Below, piece by piece: positions 26,801 through 38,523 of a stretch of 64,000 nucleotides of DNA (its first letter is position 1; each line of letters begins with the position of its first letter). The DNA is taken from positions 6,720,501 to 6,784,500 of the forward strand of contig NC_044018.1 of the NCBI RefSeq assembly GCF_900496995.4, given 5' to 3'. The translations under genes and the position numbers were made by a program. Origin of the DNA: Aquila chrysaetos chrysaetos (Eukaryota > Chordata > Aves > Accipitriformes > Accipitridae). The notes beneath the pieces were generated by a model. The model was not told where the DNA came from. It was given only the letters and a program-made list of their open reading frames with translations, and did no database searches.

Positions 26801-29587
26801 CAGCAACACTGGTCACAGCCCTGATTTCCCACACCACAGCTGGGCTGAGCTGAAGGGGGTCTGACGGGCAAGGATGGACTTGCTCACCCAAGGAAAAGAA
26901 GCTCTGGCTTGTGGTTTCTGCTGGGTTTAGCAGTGGCAGGTGGGGAGACGCCTGCCTCCTTCTTCCCACCTCTGCTACAGGGGTGAAAACATCCAGAGAA
27001 GAGCAGATGCTTGAGGATGGGAACCCCTTAAATGACCAGGCATGAGTCAAAACCCTGAGAAAACCTGACTTCCCAAGCCCAGAAGAAGAAAGAAAAGAGA
27101 GGAAATGGATCATGGTCTTCAAATACCTCCAAGAGGGAGCCAAGGGGCAGACAGGGAAGGATAAACATCACGCAGGGAAAATACTTAATTTAGCTAAAGG
27201 ACCATACTGACACTAGAGCAAAACAGGATTATCTGTCCATGGAGACATTTAATTAGAGGAAACTTCCCAGCTATTACAGCAGATAAAAGCAGAGGCGAGA
27301 AGAAAAAAAAAAAAAAAAAAAAAGGAAAGCTGTTTTCAAGATTAAATGTCATTTTTAAAAAGGAAATTTTATAAGATGGCAACAGCAGGGGTGGGGGAAA
27401 GGATTGATGCCTTGTCCTCACACCTCCTTTAGGTGGTCTCACCTCATGTGAGCAGGTTAATTCATCTTTCCTGTCCAGACTTTAATTTTTCAGGTGGTTC
27501 CCAGCCTGATTTTAGCCCAGGCCAACTCACAGGTTGCCAACCAGCTGGCAGGGCCCATCCGGGGGTGGAGGGCACGGGATGCTCCTTCCCTGCAGGGGGG
27601 TTTGGAGGTGCCCCCCGTCCTGGAGGCTGGCAGAGCACCAGTCCCTGCTCCCCCATCCTCCCACCGCAGAAATGATGGCCAGATGCAGGGCGGGGAGGTC
27701 CTTGAGAAAGGAAGAGAAAGAAACACAAAAATGAAAAAATAGCTGGCTATTACCCGGCTGAAATCTTTATTTGCTATATTGCATTTCAAAAGCTTTAATT
27801 GCCTTTTCTCCCTTGGGGGAACCTGTTGAGAAGGTTTTCACTGCTTGCGGCCAGCTGTAATTTCTGGGTATGAATCCCCCACGCACATGGAACCACTTCA
27901 CTTGCAAAGCCAAGAGCTCTGCTCACCGATTTCGGGTCTTTCTCCCATCAACAGCTGTAGGGGCATCACCCCGTGCCCTCGCGCAGGGCAGGGTGAGGAA
28001 GCATCCCCACTCCGAGGAGACGGGACAGGCCAGGGCAAAAGGCAGGAGCGAGTGGTTTTCTCTGGGGAGAAGGGGGCAGAGGATGGAGGACGGGACCGTT
28101 GGCTCAGCTCCGGAGCTGGACCTTCATCCCAGCTGCATGACGGGGCAAGACGAAGGCAGACGTCTAACTGGGGAGCCAGTATAGCCAGGGATTTATTTCC
28201 AGCTTGAAATAAAGGGGAAATTAATTAACGGAAAGCGTGGTTGGGAACACTGCCTCCAACCCTCCCTGTTTGCTGGGGCTCGGCTCTTCAAACTGTAAGC
28301 CTTACCCATACGCTCTTCAAGGGAGGCTGGTGTGGGGTCTGATGGGATGACACTTTTCTCTGAATTTCACCCTGATGTTTTTTTTTCTTATTAGTTTGCT
28401 GATGGGGAGTTTCATCTCCATCCTTTAGTTTCCCCACCTGTAAAATGACAATCATGCTGCTAGCCTCTGCTGTACGGTACCCAGCGCTCCGCTCACTGCG
28501 AGAGCTGTAAGACAACTAGTTATTCTTATAATAAATTAATATTATCAGTAAAAAAGAAGAAGCAGTTACCGTGAAAAGCGCTCATCAGCCCATTGAAGCA
28601 CCCTGGAAGATCAATGATTTAATCAATCTAATCCTTGCCAAGTATTAGTCTGGAAAGATCTGAGCTGCCAGAAACAAAGTCAGGCAGATTAATGTCCTGC
28701 CCAGAGTCCTGTTTCCCGCTGAGCCTGACAGGTCCTGGCAAAAGCTCCTGTGCCCAGAAATGTATTTTGAGACTAGCATGCTTGATGAGTAACTCATTCC
28801 CTTCAAATTAAATTAAGGCGAAGTTAATCTCGTCTGTCGTGGGAAGGGAGCAGACAGGTGAAGCTGGTGTTGCGGCCAAGGGTTCCTGCGGGCTTGGAGC
28901 AGAAGCGGGGCAGCAGGAGGACAGAGATGTAAGGGTGTGTTGGCCCGTCTCTGCTGAGCACTGCAAAGCTCAAGGGCTTGCGGTATGATGCAACAACCAT
29001 GCCAGAAATACCCACAGCTGCCAAAACAGGCAGGTCCTCCACTGTCCCCCCCCAGGTCCCTCAGCTCCCAACCATGCCAGCAAGCAAGCAGGCAGTGATC
29101 TGCAGTTTTAGAGCCTTAAACTGGCTCAGCCAAAGGCGTGATGGAAATGAGAACTGGGGCAAGAAGAAGGCTGGGCCCTTCACCTGGGCGAGGGGTGGAG
29201 GCGGAGCAAACCTTCACCGTATGCATGTGGAGTATCGCCACAAATCCGCATCTAACAGACTGTGTGAGATGGCAGAAAGGTGCTCCACGGGGTCCAAAAG
29301 AAGGCCAGCTGGTACGGTCTGGCCACGTCCACACCAGTTGACTCTTTTAGTCATCCTAGACAGGGTGGCCACATTCAGGCTGCTGCCTGGAGTGGTCTGT
29401 GGCCAGAGCTCCAGCACCGTGCCTGGGAATTCCTGGGAAGCCCAGGCTGTGCGCAGGACCGCTCCAACAACACTGAGTTTCATGCAGGGGACCCTTCCCT
29501 GAGACTGTTTCGTGTGTTGTGATACATAAACCTGGTTCTCTCATAGCAAAAATGGGGGGGGAAAAATGGAAAATTCTGCCTTTTCTG
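23828..29587. other. Intergenic region, no gene recognised
   Basis: No coding exon is recognised. It contains a purine-rich tract at about 25440-25505, an A21 run at 27303-27323, a possible very old CR1 remnant near 27060-27150 (weak), and a TAAT/ATTA-rich, single-copy-looking stretch at about 28500-28830. Confidence 0.6.
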
Positions 29588-29782
29588 TGGATGGTTGCCT
29601 AGAGAAGATGTGGGGTCTCCATCCCTTGAGATGCTCAAAACTCAACCGAGCACAGCCTTGAGCACCCTGATCTCAGTCTGAGAGTAGATTCAATTTTGAA
29701 GCTGTCCCTGCATTGAAAAGGGGGCTGCACCAGGTGATTTTAAAAGGTCCCTCCCAGCTTAAATTAATGTTATGGTTCTAAA
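29588..29782 (+). mobile_element. Old CR1 LINE 3' end fragment
   Basis: On the plus strand it reads GGATGGTTGCCTAGAGAAG, then GGTCTCCATCCCTTGAGATG. After a diverged middle come GGGGGCTGCACCAGGTGA and AAGGTCCCTCCCAGCTT, ending in TTATGGTTCTAAA. This is the order of blocks at the end of CR1 ORF2 and its 3' UTR. Divergence is clearly higher than for the copy at 23545, so it is an older insertion. Confidence 0.82.
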
Positions 29783-30530
29783 TTATCCAACGATCCTGAA
29801 GTATGAGTAAACCTTGACCTGGAGATGGAGCTGCTTTACGGGTTTACACCAGCTTCACCACCACTTCTCATTCCACCTGCGGCTCCATGGTCTAGTCCAG
29901 GCTGTTCCAGGGTACCCACACAGCTTGTCTTGGCACCACGGAGGAGAACCACGCCACGGAGGTGGAGTGGTACACCCAGGAGCCGGAGGTCCTTTGGCTG
30001 TTTTTGCCATCTCAGTCACTGTGTTGTGAAACTACCGCTTTGGAAAATGTCTTCCAGAAACACCCCTCTCAGGTATAGCTGCTCGCCTCTTCCTAAATCC
30101 CGTTAACTGCTTAATTGGAAATTGCTTTTATTTTGCAGGGCACAAATCTCACATGCCAGTGCTCTGCCCAAGGTGTACAGCCATTTTGCTGCCCAGAAGA
30201 TCCAGACAGTTTTGGGGAAAGCCCAAGGCAGCTACTAGGTTTGGGTTGCACCTTTTGTGCTATTGGGATCCCAGCAAAATAAGATCCTGACATTTAGCAC
30301 AGCACTCTGGATAAAAATCAGTCACACAGTGAAGCCCTTTGAAAGAAACACAAGCTCACTGCTGATGTCCAAGCTGGTAGGTAGGTAGGAATCCAGAGAA
30401 AGCTGTCTTCAAGGAAGGTGCAAATGCTTTCTGCTGCCTTGTAGTAATACTCAAGAGTCAAATAATTTTAAATAAGAAGAAAAAAAAAAAAGCTTCATTA
30501 CTTTTACGTTACATTTGCACTGTGACTTAC

Positions 30531-30740
30531 AGGATCATAGATAACTGGGATTGGAAAGGACATCATGGGTCTCCAGCCCAACCTCCTGCTCAAGCAGGGC
30601 CAGCTCGGGGGTCAGACCAAGTTGCTCGTGGCTTTATCTGGTCACAACTTCTTCCTTTGACCTGCTCCACTGTCCTCAGCATGGAAAAGTTTCTCCTTAC
30701 ACCCGCCTGGGACCTCTCTTGTTTCAACTTAGGGCCTCCA
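30531..30740 (-). mobile_element. Old CR1 LINE 3' end fragment
   Basis: In inverse orientation it begins with AGGATCATAGATAACTGGGA and TTGGAAAGGACATCATGGGT, followed by CCAGCCCAACCTCCTGCTCAA and later AAAAGTTTCTCCTTACACCC. These are the CR1 3' end and the end of ORF2 read on the opposite strand, of a different subfamily type from the copy at 23545. A run of A lies just outside at 30480-30491. It is 5'-truncated and degenerate. Confidence 0.82.
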
Positions 30741-31440
30741 CACAGTTTAATAAAGACCCCAAAGTCCTGATGGACAACCTCAACCCCCTCCAAACCTACT
30801 GCTGAAGAGGAAGGGAAGAAAACAAGACAACATGCCTGATTTTTACAGTGAAACAGAAGTCTTTCATCTTGGACCCAACGTGTTTTGAGGTTAGGGATGA
30901 GGTGAGCTGAGGAATGACGTTTCCAACAATAAAAAGGACATTTTCCCCTCCTGGCGCTGAAGGTGGATCCATGGACCTGCAAGGATAGAAGATTGCCAGA
31001 GAAAAACAAGATGACGCCTGGCCTGGACATTATTGAGTCACCTCCCTTGGGCTAAGGAGGACCTAAATGTTCATCTCCCCCATCCTCCCCTGTGGTCTAA
31101 CCACCCACTTTTTATACAAAAATTTGGGCAGGAGCCCTACCTGCCTCAGCTCCCCATCAAGACCTGCTGCCGCTGACCAAGTTGCTCCTGCCTGTGCAGG
31201 GCAGTTTATTTCCAATGTTAGGACTAAAAAAGGTCAATCCTAGGGCTCTTCTCCACCTCCACACCTTTCCCAGCCATTCCCATGGTGAGGTCCCCAGGTT
31301 CAGGACTGATGCGTATCCAGGGAAGAAAAACCCAAAGGGAAAACGCCATAATTTTGCATTTGTGTCTGTAAATCACCCACTGTGAGTTTACGTGGGAGTT
31401 AGCAAAAGATTTCCTTCTTTAGCATCCGGAAAATAATAAG

Positions 31441-31507
31441 AAAAAAAACAAAAAAGGAATAAAGAAAAATTAAAAAGAAATTTAAAAAAAAAATTAAAAA
31501 GAAAAAA
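31441..31507. repeat. A-rich low-complexity tract
   Basis: This is an almost pure A tract broken by single G, C and T residues. Confidence 0.9.
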
Positions 31508-33623
31508 CTCGCAGGGTTGGTTGCAACATTTTATAAACTTATAAATGTTTTTCCTCCCCCAAAATATCAGAGGAAAGACTAGATTCTGACTTTGAATCAG
31601 ATCACTACTATGGGTTAATCACACAGCCAAAGCAAATCTGAGAAGCAGAAAGAGGAACACCTCTAACGTCACTTAACTGACTTCAGAGTCAGATACTCCA
31701 AGAGCATTTTAGGCACCTAAAGAACAGAGATGAGAACCTCATCTGGCTGTAACAGCACCTAAACCTGCAGAAAGGTTGATGCAAGTTTAGGAAATCCCAC
31801 AAAGTCACTGCCCGAGTTGCTGGCCAGCATCTTCCTCAACAGCTGATCCAATGTTATTCAGATGCTTCTGGTTTAATTTTGGGGTTTTTTTTCCTTTTTT
31901 CTGGATTATATTGGTTAAGAAAATGCTTGAGAAAGGGAGGGAAGCTGGAAGGGAAAATTAAATTACAGCAGTAGGAAGGAAAATGTAAACTTCAAACGCT
32001 CACACAGTGAAGAAGCAGCTGTGTCCTAAAGGCTGGTTTGATAAACACGTCAGGGGGTGCCACCACTAGACGTGTACTCAATAAATACATAAATGACGGC
32101 TCCTCTTATTTCTCCTCCATCTTCCCATTTCCTACCAGTCGCCCTGGAAACTTCCCTGTCGCGGTACTCACGGGAGCAAAGTCCAAGAGAAGAAAACCAG
32201 CTGCAAAGCCTTCGTGACTTAAAAGCTCAGAGCCAAGCGATGCTAGAGGAGGATTTGGGCGCGAGGCGGCCCTGTGCCGACCTGCCTCCATCCCCTGCGC
32301 TGCACAGCTCGACCCTGCAGCCCTGGGGGTGGGCACGGCCCCCCCAATAACCCCTGCGTCCCACGCCGAGCCCACGGGGCATCCTCGGGCGGCATCGCCA
32401 CCCATCTCCCCGCAGGTTATTCACACAAAGGATTCCTCCTACGCAGAGGCTGTGTTGCGATTCACCGACAATTAGCTGATGTAAAAGGAGCTGGAGGGCT
32501 GAAGAACCTCCCAGAAGACCCCGGGTGCTTTTCCAACCGGGGATGCAAGCAATCACAGCCGGAGGGTTGCAGTTAATTCCCCATTAGGATAAAATCCAAT
32601 TAGGCTGGGGTAGGAGGAAAGTGCACCAGATGCTTTGTTCTTCTGCAGGGAGCACCTGCAATTCATGGAAAAAAAAGAAGAAAAGAGAATAAGAAAAAAA
32701 TTCCAAACCTCATTTGCACTGGAGGAATTAAAAGACCCTGGAACAGCAGAGCCATCCAGTCCTGAGGATGCCAGGCCACGCTGGAGGCATCTCGGGAGGG
32801 TTTTGTCCCAGCGAACACTGTGACCCTGGGGGAAGATGCAATTTTCACACCTCATGTCCAAGCCCACAGCAAGCAGGACTGGAGCAGCTGAGCTTTCGTG
32901 TGACCTGCACGAAAAATTTTGGTCTCTGCTCTGATGCCAGACGCCCACAGCAGGTAGAGGAGGGGAGCACGGCTGCACTCGTCTTCCCTTCTGTCCCCTC
33001 TGGTTTCACAGGCTCTACCATCCAGGACTGCCGCCCCAGCACCCAAATCTCCCCTCCTCCTGCTGTCCCCAGGTGGAAGACAGCACACAAGGAGCAAACA
33101 CTGCGACTGAGCCACCGAGGCCAAGCAAGGGACAAAGCAAAACTGCGCATTTTAAACCCCCGCCTCTCGCCTACAAGGCACCCTTGAGTACGTTTTTAAT
33201 GCATGTTTTGCATAAAATGCAAAATACATTTTTATGCATACTATATGTATTTATAAAGGTCTTTATATTCACAGCTTCACCTTGCTAAACCCATTTAGCC
33301 AAAAACTTCACCCATTTGAGTTGCACACCAGAACCAGCGTTGCAGCACGCAAGGTTTGTGCATTGCCCACGATGTCTCAAATAAGCCACGTACGAGGACA
33401 AGGACAGTCTCTCCTCGCTGTGCAGTTATGTCTCCACGTCACGAACCCATCGATCCTACCTGCCTGCTTTATTTTCTTAAGGTGTAAAAGAGGTGGCTCA
33501 GAGGAAGGGTGGGGGCACGGGGCTTGTGGCTCCTCACACCTCCCACGCTGCCAGGAAATACCCTGCCTGTACGTGTGGCTCAGCTGCTCTCAGACATTTC
33601 CCCTGCACACCCCCAGATACAGA

Positions 33624-33760
33624 GAATATTTTTATATATATATAATACACATATATGAATACATAATAAAATAATTTTAAAATGTGTAAATATATAAATA
33701 ATGTAATATAGAAAATATTTATGTAGTATATATTAAATACGTATAATAAACAAACATATT
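33624..33760. repeat. AT-rich simple sequence
   Basis: TATATA, AATAT and ATACATA motifs run through about 135 bases with almost no G or C. Confidence 0.85.
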
Positions 33761-35415
33761 GCACACACATATGCATACAGCAAAGGGCTGCTTAGAAGGC
33801 ACAGCTCAGAAGTAGGAGATGATGGAGCCAGGGACGAGACCAACAGCCAGGTGCGATCAAAGGAGGGAGTGATGCTGGAAGCGTGCACAGCGCAGATGGA
33901 GCCAAGGATTGCCCAAATCCTGGCCTGCCGTGTCACCTGTCACCAAGATGAGTTAAATACATCCCAACAGCCCAGGGACCCACCTGCGCCCACTTTTACA
34001 GCTTCCTCGTGCCTCCTCGGCATCTCCCGGCCAAGGCACCTCCACGACATGCCCATGCGGAGGGGTTTCTTCAGCTGGCTGCTAAATCCTCTTTCCAGGA
34101 CTTTTTTTTTTTTTTTTTTTGCTTTACCTTCAAACGACATCAGAAAACACGAGTGGCTGCCGGGATGGGAAGCGGAGCTGCGGGATGGGGCCGGCGGTGC
34201 CCTGGGAGCGTGGCACAATGGCTCTGGTGCTTCCACCCATGGGTTTACTTGGGAGAACCTGGACCACCAGAAAAGGACAAATCCCCAATTTCCCAGCTAG
34301 ACTCACTCCGAGAGCCTGCTAAGGATAATTTAAAGCTGGAGGTTTGTGCTTGCCCTAAGCTATTGATTGAGCCCATGATTGCACGCCTTCCCTCCCCTTG
34401 TCCATTCTTGCCCAGACATATCGACAGCAACCACCGCCGCTCCCAACGCAGAGATTAAAAAAAAACCCGCTTGCCAACAAGGTGGTATTAGGCTCCACCT
34501 CAAATTACTGCTTTTAGCAACCTGGTGTACGGCAGGCACACCAGCCACGCTCGCTATTTCTTCGTGATGCTTTGAAGACATATTGCAGCCACCAAGAGCT
34601 CAATGCTTCATTGCCAGTGAGGGAAAAACCCCACCCCAGTGCTCCCAATAAAGGCTCTTGCTATTTTGCACTGTATTTCACCTGTCCGTGTGTTGAAAAG
34701 TTTTAATCCTGTACCTACATATAGTCCTGTAACAGCAATTTTCAGTGCCAGCCAGAAGGAAAACACAGTACCCTAGTTAACAGAAAACACTCCGGAGCTA
34801 AGTATACAAAATGACAGTGTAATAAACCAGAAGCATTTGTGCCATTAAGGTTTCCATTTGTAGACAGAATAACAAGGGATGAGTTATTTGGAAGTGGAGA
34901 TTTTAAGGACATTGGTCATGTAACAGGGCAACAGAAATGCTGTGACTGCAAGACCTTCGCTCAGGAGTGACTCAGCACAGCAGCTGCATCCTGGAAAATT
35001 AATACTTCAGCCCCCTCAAAATGCTTGCAAAGCCTTTGAGAGCTTGCAAAAACCAACCCTGGAAGCCCCATCAGCCATCTGATCTGCTCACAGCTACAGG
35101 GATTAACACCCGTCCCCCACCCTGGCTCCATGTGGGGTCCTGCCCCACAGGGAAGCATCCCCCCCCCCCCCCGGCTGCAGAGAGCTCCAGCAGTGACCGT
35201 GGGGACTCAAGGCAGTGCTGTCAATGGAAAGCAATCACATTTTAGCCTCAGAGCTACAGGAGACAACCCCCTCACCACCCCCAAACCCCAAAATCTCCCT
35301 CTTCACCCCGCCACGGGCACCCTGAGCAGCCCCTGCTCCAACCCAGGTGTCCCCCAGCAGAGGCAGGCATTAAGGAGGTTAATGCAGAATCATGTCAAGT
35401 AACAAACACCTAGTA

Positions 35416-35421
35416 TTTATT
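35416..35421 (-). terminator. Candidate distal poly(A) signal AATAAA
   Basis: AATAAA on the minus strand is followed by a GT-rich segment (GGTGTTTGTT) about 10-20 bases downstream. That is the usual layout for cleavage about 10-25 bases after the signal, giving a 3' end near 35395-35405. Confidence 0.6.
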
Positions 35422-35638
35422 AATAAATTAGTACACTGGAAGGCAATTTTTCAATTCATTCCCCTCTTCCCCAACTCCCACCCCTTCCCACGGGCCGGCA
35501 CACGCCACCCTCGTATCATGATTTCTTCAAATTGAGCGTAGTACAGACTGTTCATTACGGGAGCATAATAGTTGCAAATATAATCAGACAGACTTCTTAC
35601 GATGCAGCTTTTTTCCCCCACCCCCCAACCTCTTTTCT

Positions 35639-35644
35639 TTTAAT
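35639..35644 (-). terminator. Candidate proximal poly(A) signal ATTAAA
   Basis: ATTAAA on the minus strand is followed within 15-30 bases by a strongly G-rich element (GGTTGGGGGGTGGGGG), which could act as a downstream element. Use of this site would shorten the 3' UTR by about 220 bases. It may be used instead of, or along with, the distal AATAAA. Confidence 0.4.
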
Positions 35645-36302
35645 AAAAAGTGAAGTGTGATTTGAAGAGACTATTAAGACCGGGTAAGGTCTTTGGAGAA
35701 CCTATCGGCCACGTCTGTATAAAAAACAAGAGACACGAGTGTAAAAGCGTAGCTTGGTTTAAGTCTTACACCACGAGGAGAGCAGGACCACCGGCGGCCG
35801 CCTTCGCCTCCCCACGTCCAGCACCGGCTCCCTTCGGGGCCCCCGCCGTTCCCACAAGCGGCAAGGCAACATAACTCCTTACATTCGACTGAAGGCAAAG
35901 GACCTTTTCATCACCTCGAAGGCTGGTGGGACTGACCCTTTTCTTTGCGTTTCAAGCGCTTCTGCTTTAGCTTATAGGAGCGCGATGCATTGTCCGGGTG
36001 AAAACCATACAATAAATAACCGTGCTAGTAAAATCTCAGCAATGGATATGAGCTATACAATAGTACATTAAAAAAAAAAAGTCAGCTCGAGTGGGAAGCT
36101 TAGCTGCTTTAAGAGACGGTAACCAGCAACGATTGGGGTTTTTTTGCGTGTTTTTGCCATTCACCGCTCCGAGGCAAAGGGAAGTGGTGGGAGACGGTCA
36201 CTCCGAGCAACAGCTTTGACAGAAGATGTGGGTTACAGAGCAATCCCCGATTTGATGTGTTAAATTACACCAGATTTGTGGTCTTTTAGTTCGTTAACTG
36301 CA

Positions 36303-36322
36303 TTTTTTTTTTTTTTTTTTTT
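36303..36322. repeat. T20 homopolymer (A20 in the TNFRSF21 3' UTR)
   Basis: An uninterrupted T run on plus gives an internal A20 in the TNFRSF21 mRNA about 270 bases after the stop codon. It could prime oligo-dT internally. Confidence 0.9.
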
Positions 36323-36593
36323 AAAGTGCATCGACTGATCTGATTGGAATGAGAACAAGGAGAAGAGATGCTCGGGAAAGGGGCAGAGGGTGCAAAGACT
36401 TGGACTGAGCAATAGAGTTAAGGTGGAGGGGTGCAACACTGGCAAACTGCCCCCCCTCCAGAAACCAAGGACACCTCAACGAAAATACTGGCCATATATT
36501 CTACAACAAAACCTGCCTGCATATTGTCGGTCATCTTAACGAGTGCCAAGCTAGCTCTAGCAGATATTCGGAGAGTGCGTGGTGACCCAGTGC

Positions 36594-36823
36594 CTACAGT
36601 AAGTCGGGAAGGTGGCTATAGACAGAGTCCAGGAGGGTCTGGCTGGCTTCCTGGCTCTTGACTCCAGCGATCTCAAATAGCCTGTCCAGCTTGTCTTCTG
36701 CCTGCGGGATCTCCTCTATCACGTGGAGCTCCTCGGGGTTGAGGATGTGCAGCATGTCGTCGAAGATGGGCTGCAGGTCGCAAGGGTCCAAACGCACCTG
36801 GCGCAGGACAGTGTCCTTCTTTT
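36594..36823 (-). CDS. TNFRSF21: TNFRSF21 terminal exon (coding part)
   Basis: The coding part is 230 bases: 75 residues plus a TAG stop at 36594-36596. After the split Glu it reads [20 protein letters not shown], then [29 protein letters not shown] and [17 protein letters not shown], ending LPDLL. This C-terminal helical region is extremely conserved in DR6 and is specific to it among death receptors; it lies in the cytosol beyond the death domain. The acceptor CTTTCCTCCTGCAG|AAAAG keeps the frame from the linker exon. The frame continues open upstream into the intron, but the acceptor and family alignment fix the border. The stop is followed directly by 3' UTR. Confidence 0.96.
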
Positions 36824-37701
36824 CTGCAGGAGGAAAGGAGAGGGTGGTCAAGAAACCCCTCAAGAAACCTCTGCTAACCAGGGCTTGCGCTCCTTAGAGA
36901 GCTTGGTCCATCCCCTGGAGAGGGACACACCACCAGGAGAATCGAGGGAAAAGGTGGAGGGCGATGAGCGATGTGGAGGGGAGAAAATGGAGAAGCCAGC
37001 GCTGCTGAGGCACCTAATTCAGGATCCCGCTAGAGCAAATACAGCATTTATAAATGCTGAATGGCCAATGTGGAAAAGTGAAGGAGGGGAGCCAAAAAAG
37101 CTGAATTCTGCTCTTTTGAGTTGTTTTCATTGGGTCAGCTTCATTTCCACACCCAAGTATAAATTTGGTAGGTTGACTGAGCTTAGTGTTTCACCTTCAT
37201 CAGAAGTTAAAGAAGATTAAATGCAGCAACTTAAATGCAGTAAATTAAACCACCTCAAAAAAGGGGGGTGACTAACGGTGATTTAGATCTCAAGTCACAT
37301 GCTGCAGCAAGCAGGACCAAGGGTGGAAAAAAAAAAAAAAAATACAATCTTGAAATGACATTTTTCTGGTTCATCTTGTGCAGTAACACACAGGCCAACG
37401 CAACAGCCAAAATTCAGGAGAAACTCCCTCAAACATCCAGAGATGCTACAACTTCTCTGACAGCACTTCAAAGAGTTAAAAGCCTTTAAAGGTGTTTTCC
37501 CCTCTCAAATCTGTATCATCTTTGCTAACAGGATATTCTGGTCTGGAATGAGGATGCGATAAACATACCCTGGAGAGCCAGTTTTCCCAGTTATTTACTT
37601 TAACGGTATGTTGGGCAGCTCTGCCATGTGTGCTGACCGCAGGGGACACACCGTGGCATCCCTTTGGTCCTCCCGCTCCCCCCCAGGCTGATTTTTGGTA
37701 C
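36824..37701 (-). other. TNFRSF21 last intron
   Basis: This 878-base intron lies between the linker and terminal exons. The donor is GTACCA and the acceptor CTTTCCTCCTGCAG. It contains an A16 run (37327-37342, T-rich in the transcript) and nothing else recognisable. Confidence 0.88.
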
Positions 37702-37921
37702 CTTTGGTAATAAAAGAGCCTGTCCGGCTGAGCGCGGAGGAGCCGCTGGAGGTCGAGTCGCACCGCAGGAGGGGCTCTGCTTCGTCAACGAAGAAGCATT
37801 TCTTCTCCGAAGGCGAGGGCTCCACGGTGAGGACGGCCGCCTCGGGGGGCTTGGGGCTGGGGCTGGGCGTGGGGCTGAGCGGGCTGGGGCTCACCGGCAG
37901 CGCCAGTCTGTCAGCTTCCAG
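37702..37921 (-). CDS. TNFRSF21: TNFRSF21 exon: Ser/Pro-rich linker after the death domain
   Basis: This 220-base exon has 73 codons plus one split base. It begins [17 protein letters not shown] directly after the death-domain exon in phase 0. A proline-rich stretch of repeated SP/TP dipeptides follows (about residues 10-26), then [11 protein letters not shown], the conserved block [20 protein letters not shown], and [13 protein letters not shown]6 is described as having a proline-rich region overlapping a putative leucine-zipper-like segment here. The many SP/TP sites are possible proline-directed kinase targets (inference). The acceptor is CCCCCAAAG|CTGG and the donor is AAAG|GTACC. The coding strand is C-rich over the SP repeats, so the plus strand is strongly G-rich at about 37845-37895. 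Confidence 0.96.
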
Positions 37922-38480
37922 CTTTGGGGGAAAGAAAGAGAAGGAAAATTAACTCAGAGGGACGCTACGCAAGGGGCTCGCACTCAAAACCACCTGCATC
38001 CCAGCTTTCAACACACCCCAGCCCATCCTTGGCAAGTGGTCCCTGCATTTGGGTGGCCTCCTCCTCCCAGGGGACCTGCTGACCCAGAACAGGCACCGGA
38101 GGTAACCTGGGGCAGGGGGGGGGGGACGGACATCAGTGCTGGCATTTGGCACGTCAGCACTCAACAGGCAGGAGGGGTAACGCAACCCGTGCTCTTGGTA
38201 GGAGCAACTGCAGCACCAGGATGGTGCATGCAACCGCAGCAGAGCTTTTTAACTTGGTTTTCCTTCTCGCTCTGGGTTTATTAAAGCCCAAAGTGCAGCT
38301 CTTGGGGGCAACAAGTGATGATGCCCAAGCAGGTAAGGTCCCCCAGGAAACCTGCTCCGTAGCTATTGTTTGCTAAAAGCAAGGCACAGCCCAGCTCCAT
38401 GCCTCCAACCAGTGCCAAGGCTTCAGGGAGAGAGCTGCGAGACCCCTCGGGGATCTCCACTGCAGCACACTCCTGTGACC

Positions 38481-38523
38481 AGTAGCTGGTGACCAGCTAC
38501 TCAAATCATTGAGTTAATGATTT
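38481..38523. repeat. Two adjacent perfect hairpins
   Basis: The first has 10-base perfect arms around a single base (38481-38490 and 38492-38501, AGTAGCTGGT and its complement). The second, one base later, has 8-base perfect arms around 5 bases (38503-38510 and 38516-38523, AAATCATT and AATGATTT). Both lie in an intron of TNFRSF21. Confidence 0.85.

Larger units (their letters stand above)
30741..35394. other. Intergenic region between the CR1 fragment and the TNFRSF21 3' end
   Basis: No coding exon is recognised. It contains an A-rich low-complexity stretch (31441-31507), a near-palindrome (about 33198-33232), an AT-rich tract (33624-33760), a T19 run (34102-34120) and a C14 run (35159-35172). 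The last few kilobases could hold downstream transcripts of TNFRSF21, but nothing in the sequence shows this. Confidence 0.55.
35395..36593 (-). other. TNFRSF21: TNFRSF21 3' untranslated region
   Basis: About 1.2 kb lies between the stop codon and the most distal candidate poly(A) signal. On the transcript strand it contains an A20 run (plus-strand T20, 36303-36322), a G-rich stretch opposite 35613-35630, and a few ATTTA pentamers (opposite 36262, 36014 and 35424). The 3' border is inferred from the poly(A) signal, not observed. A shorter form could end near 35620. Confidence 0.7.

Noticed and set aside
28978-29502. Open frame of 174 codons on plus in the intergenic part
   Set aside because: Composition looks random and no family is recognisable.
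37664-38284. Open frame of 206 codons on plus over the linker exon
   Set aside because: It is the antisense shadow of the Ser/Pro-rich exon, extended by chance in GC-rich intron.
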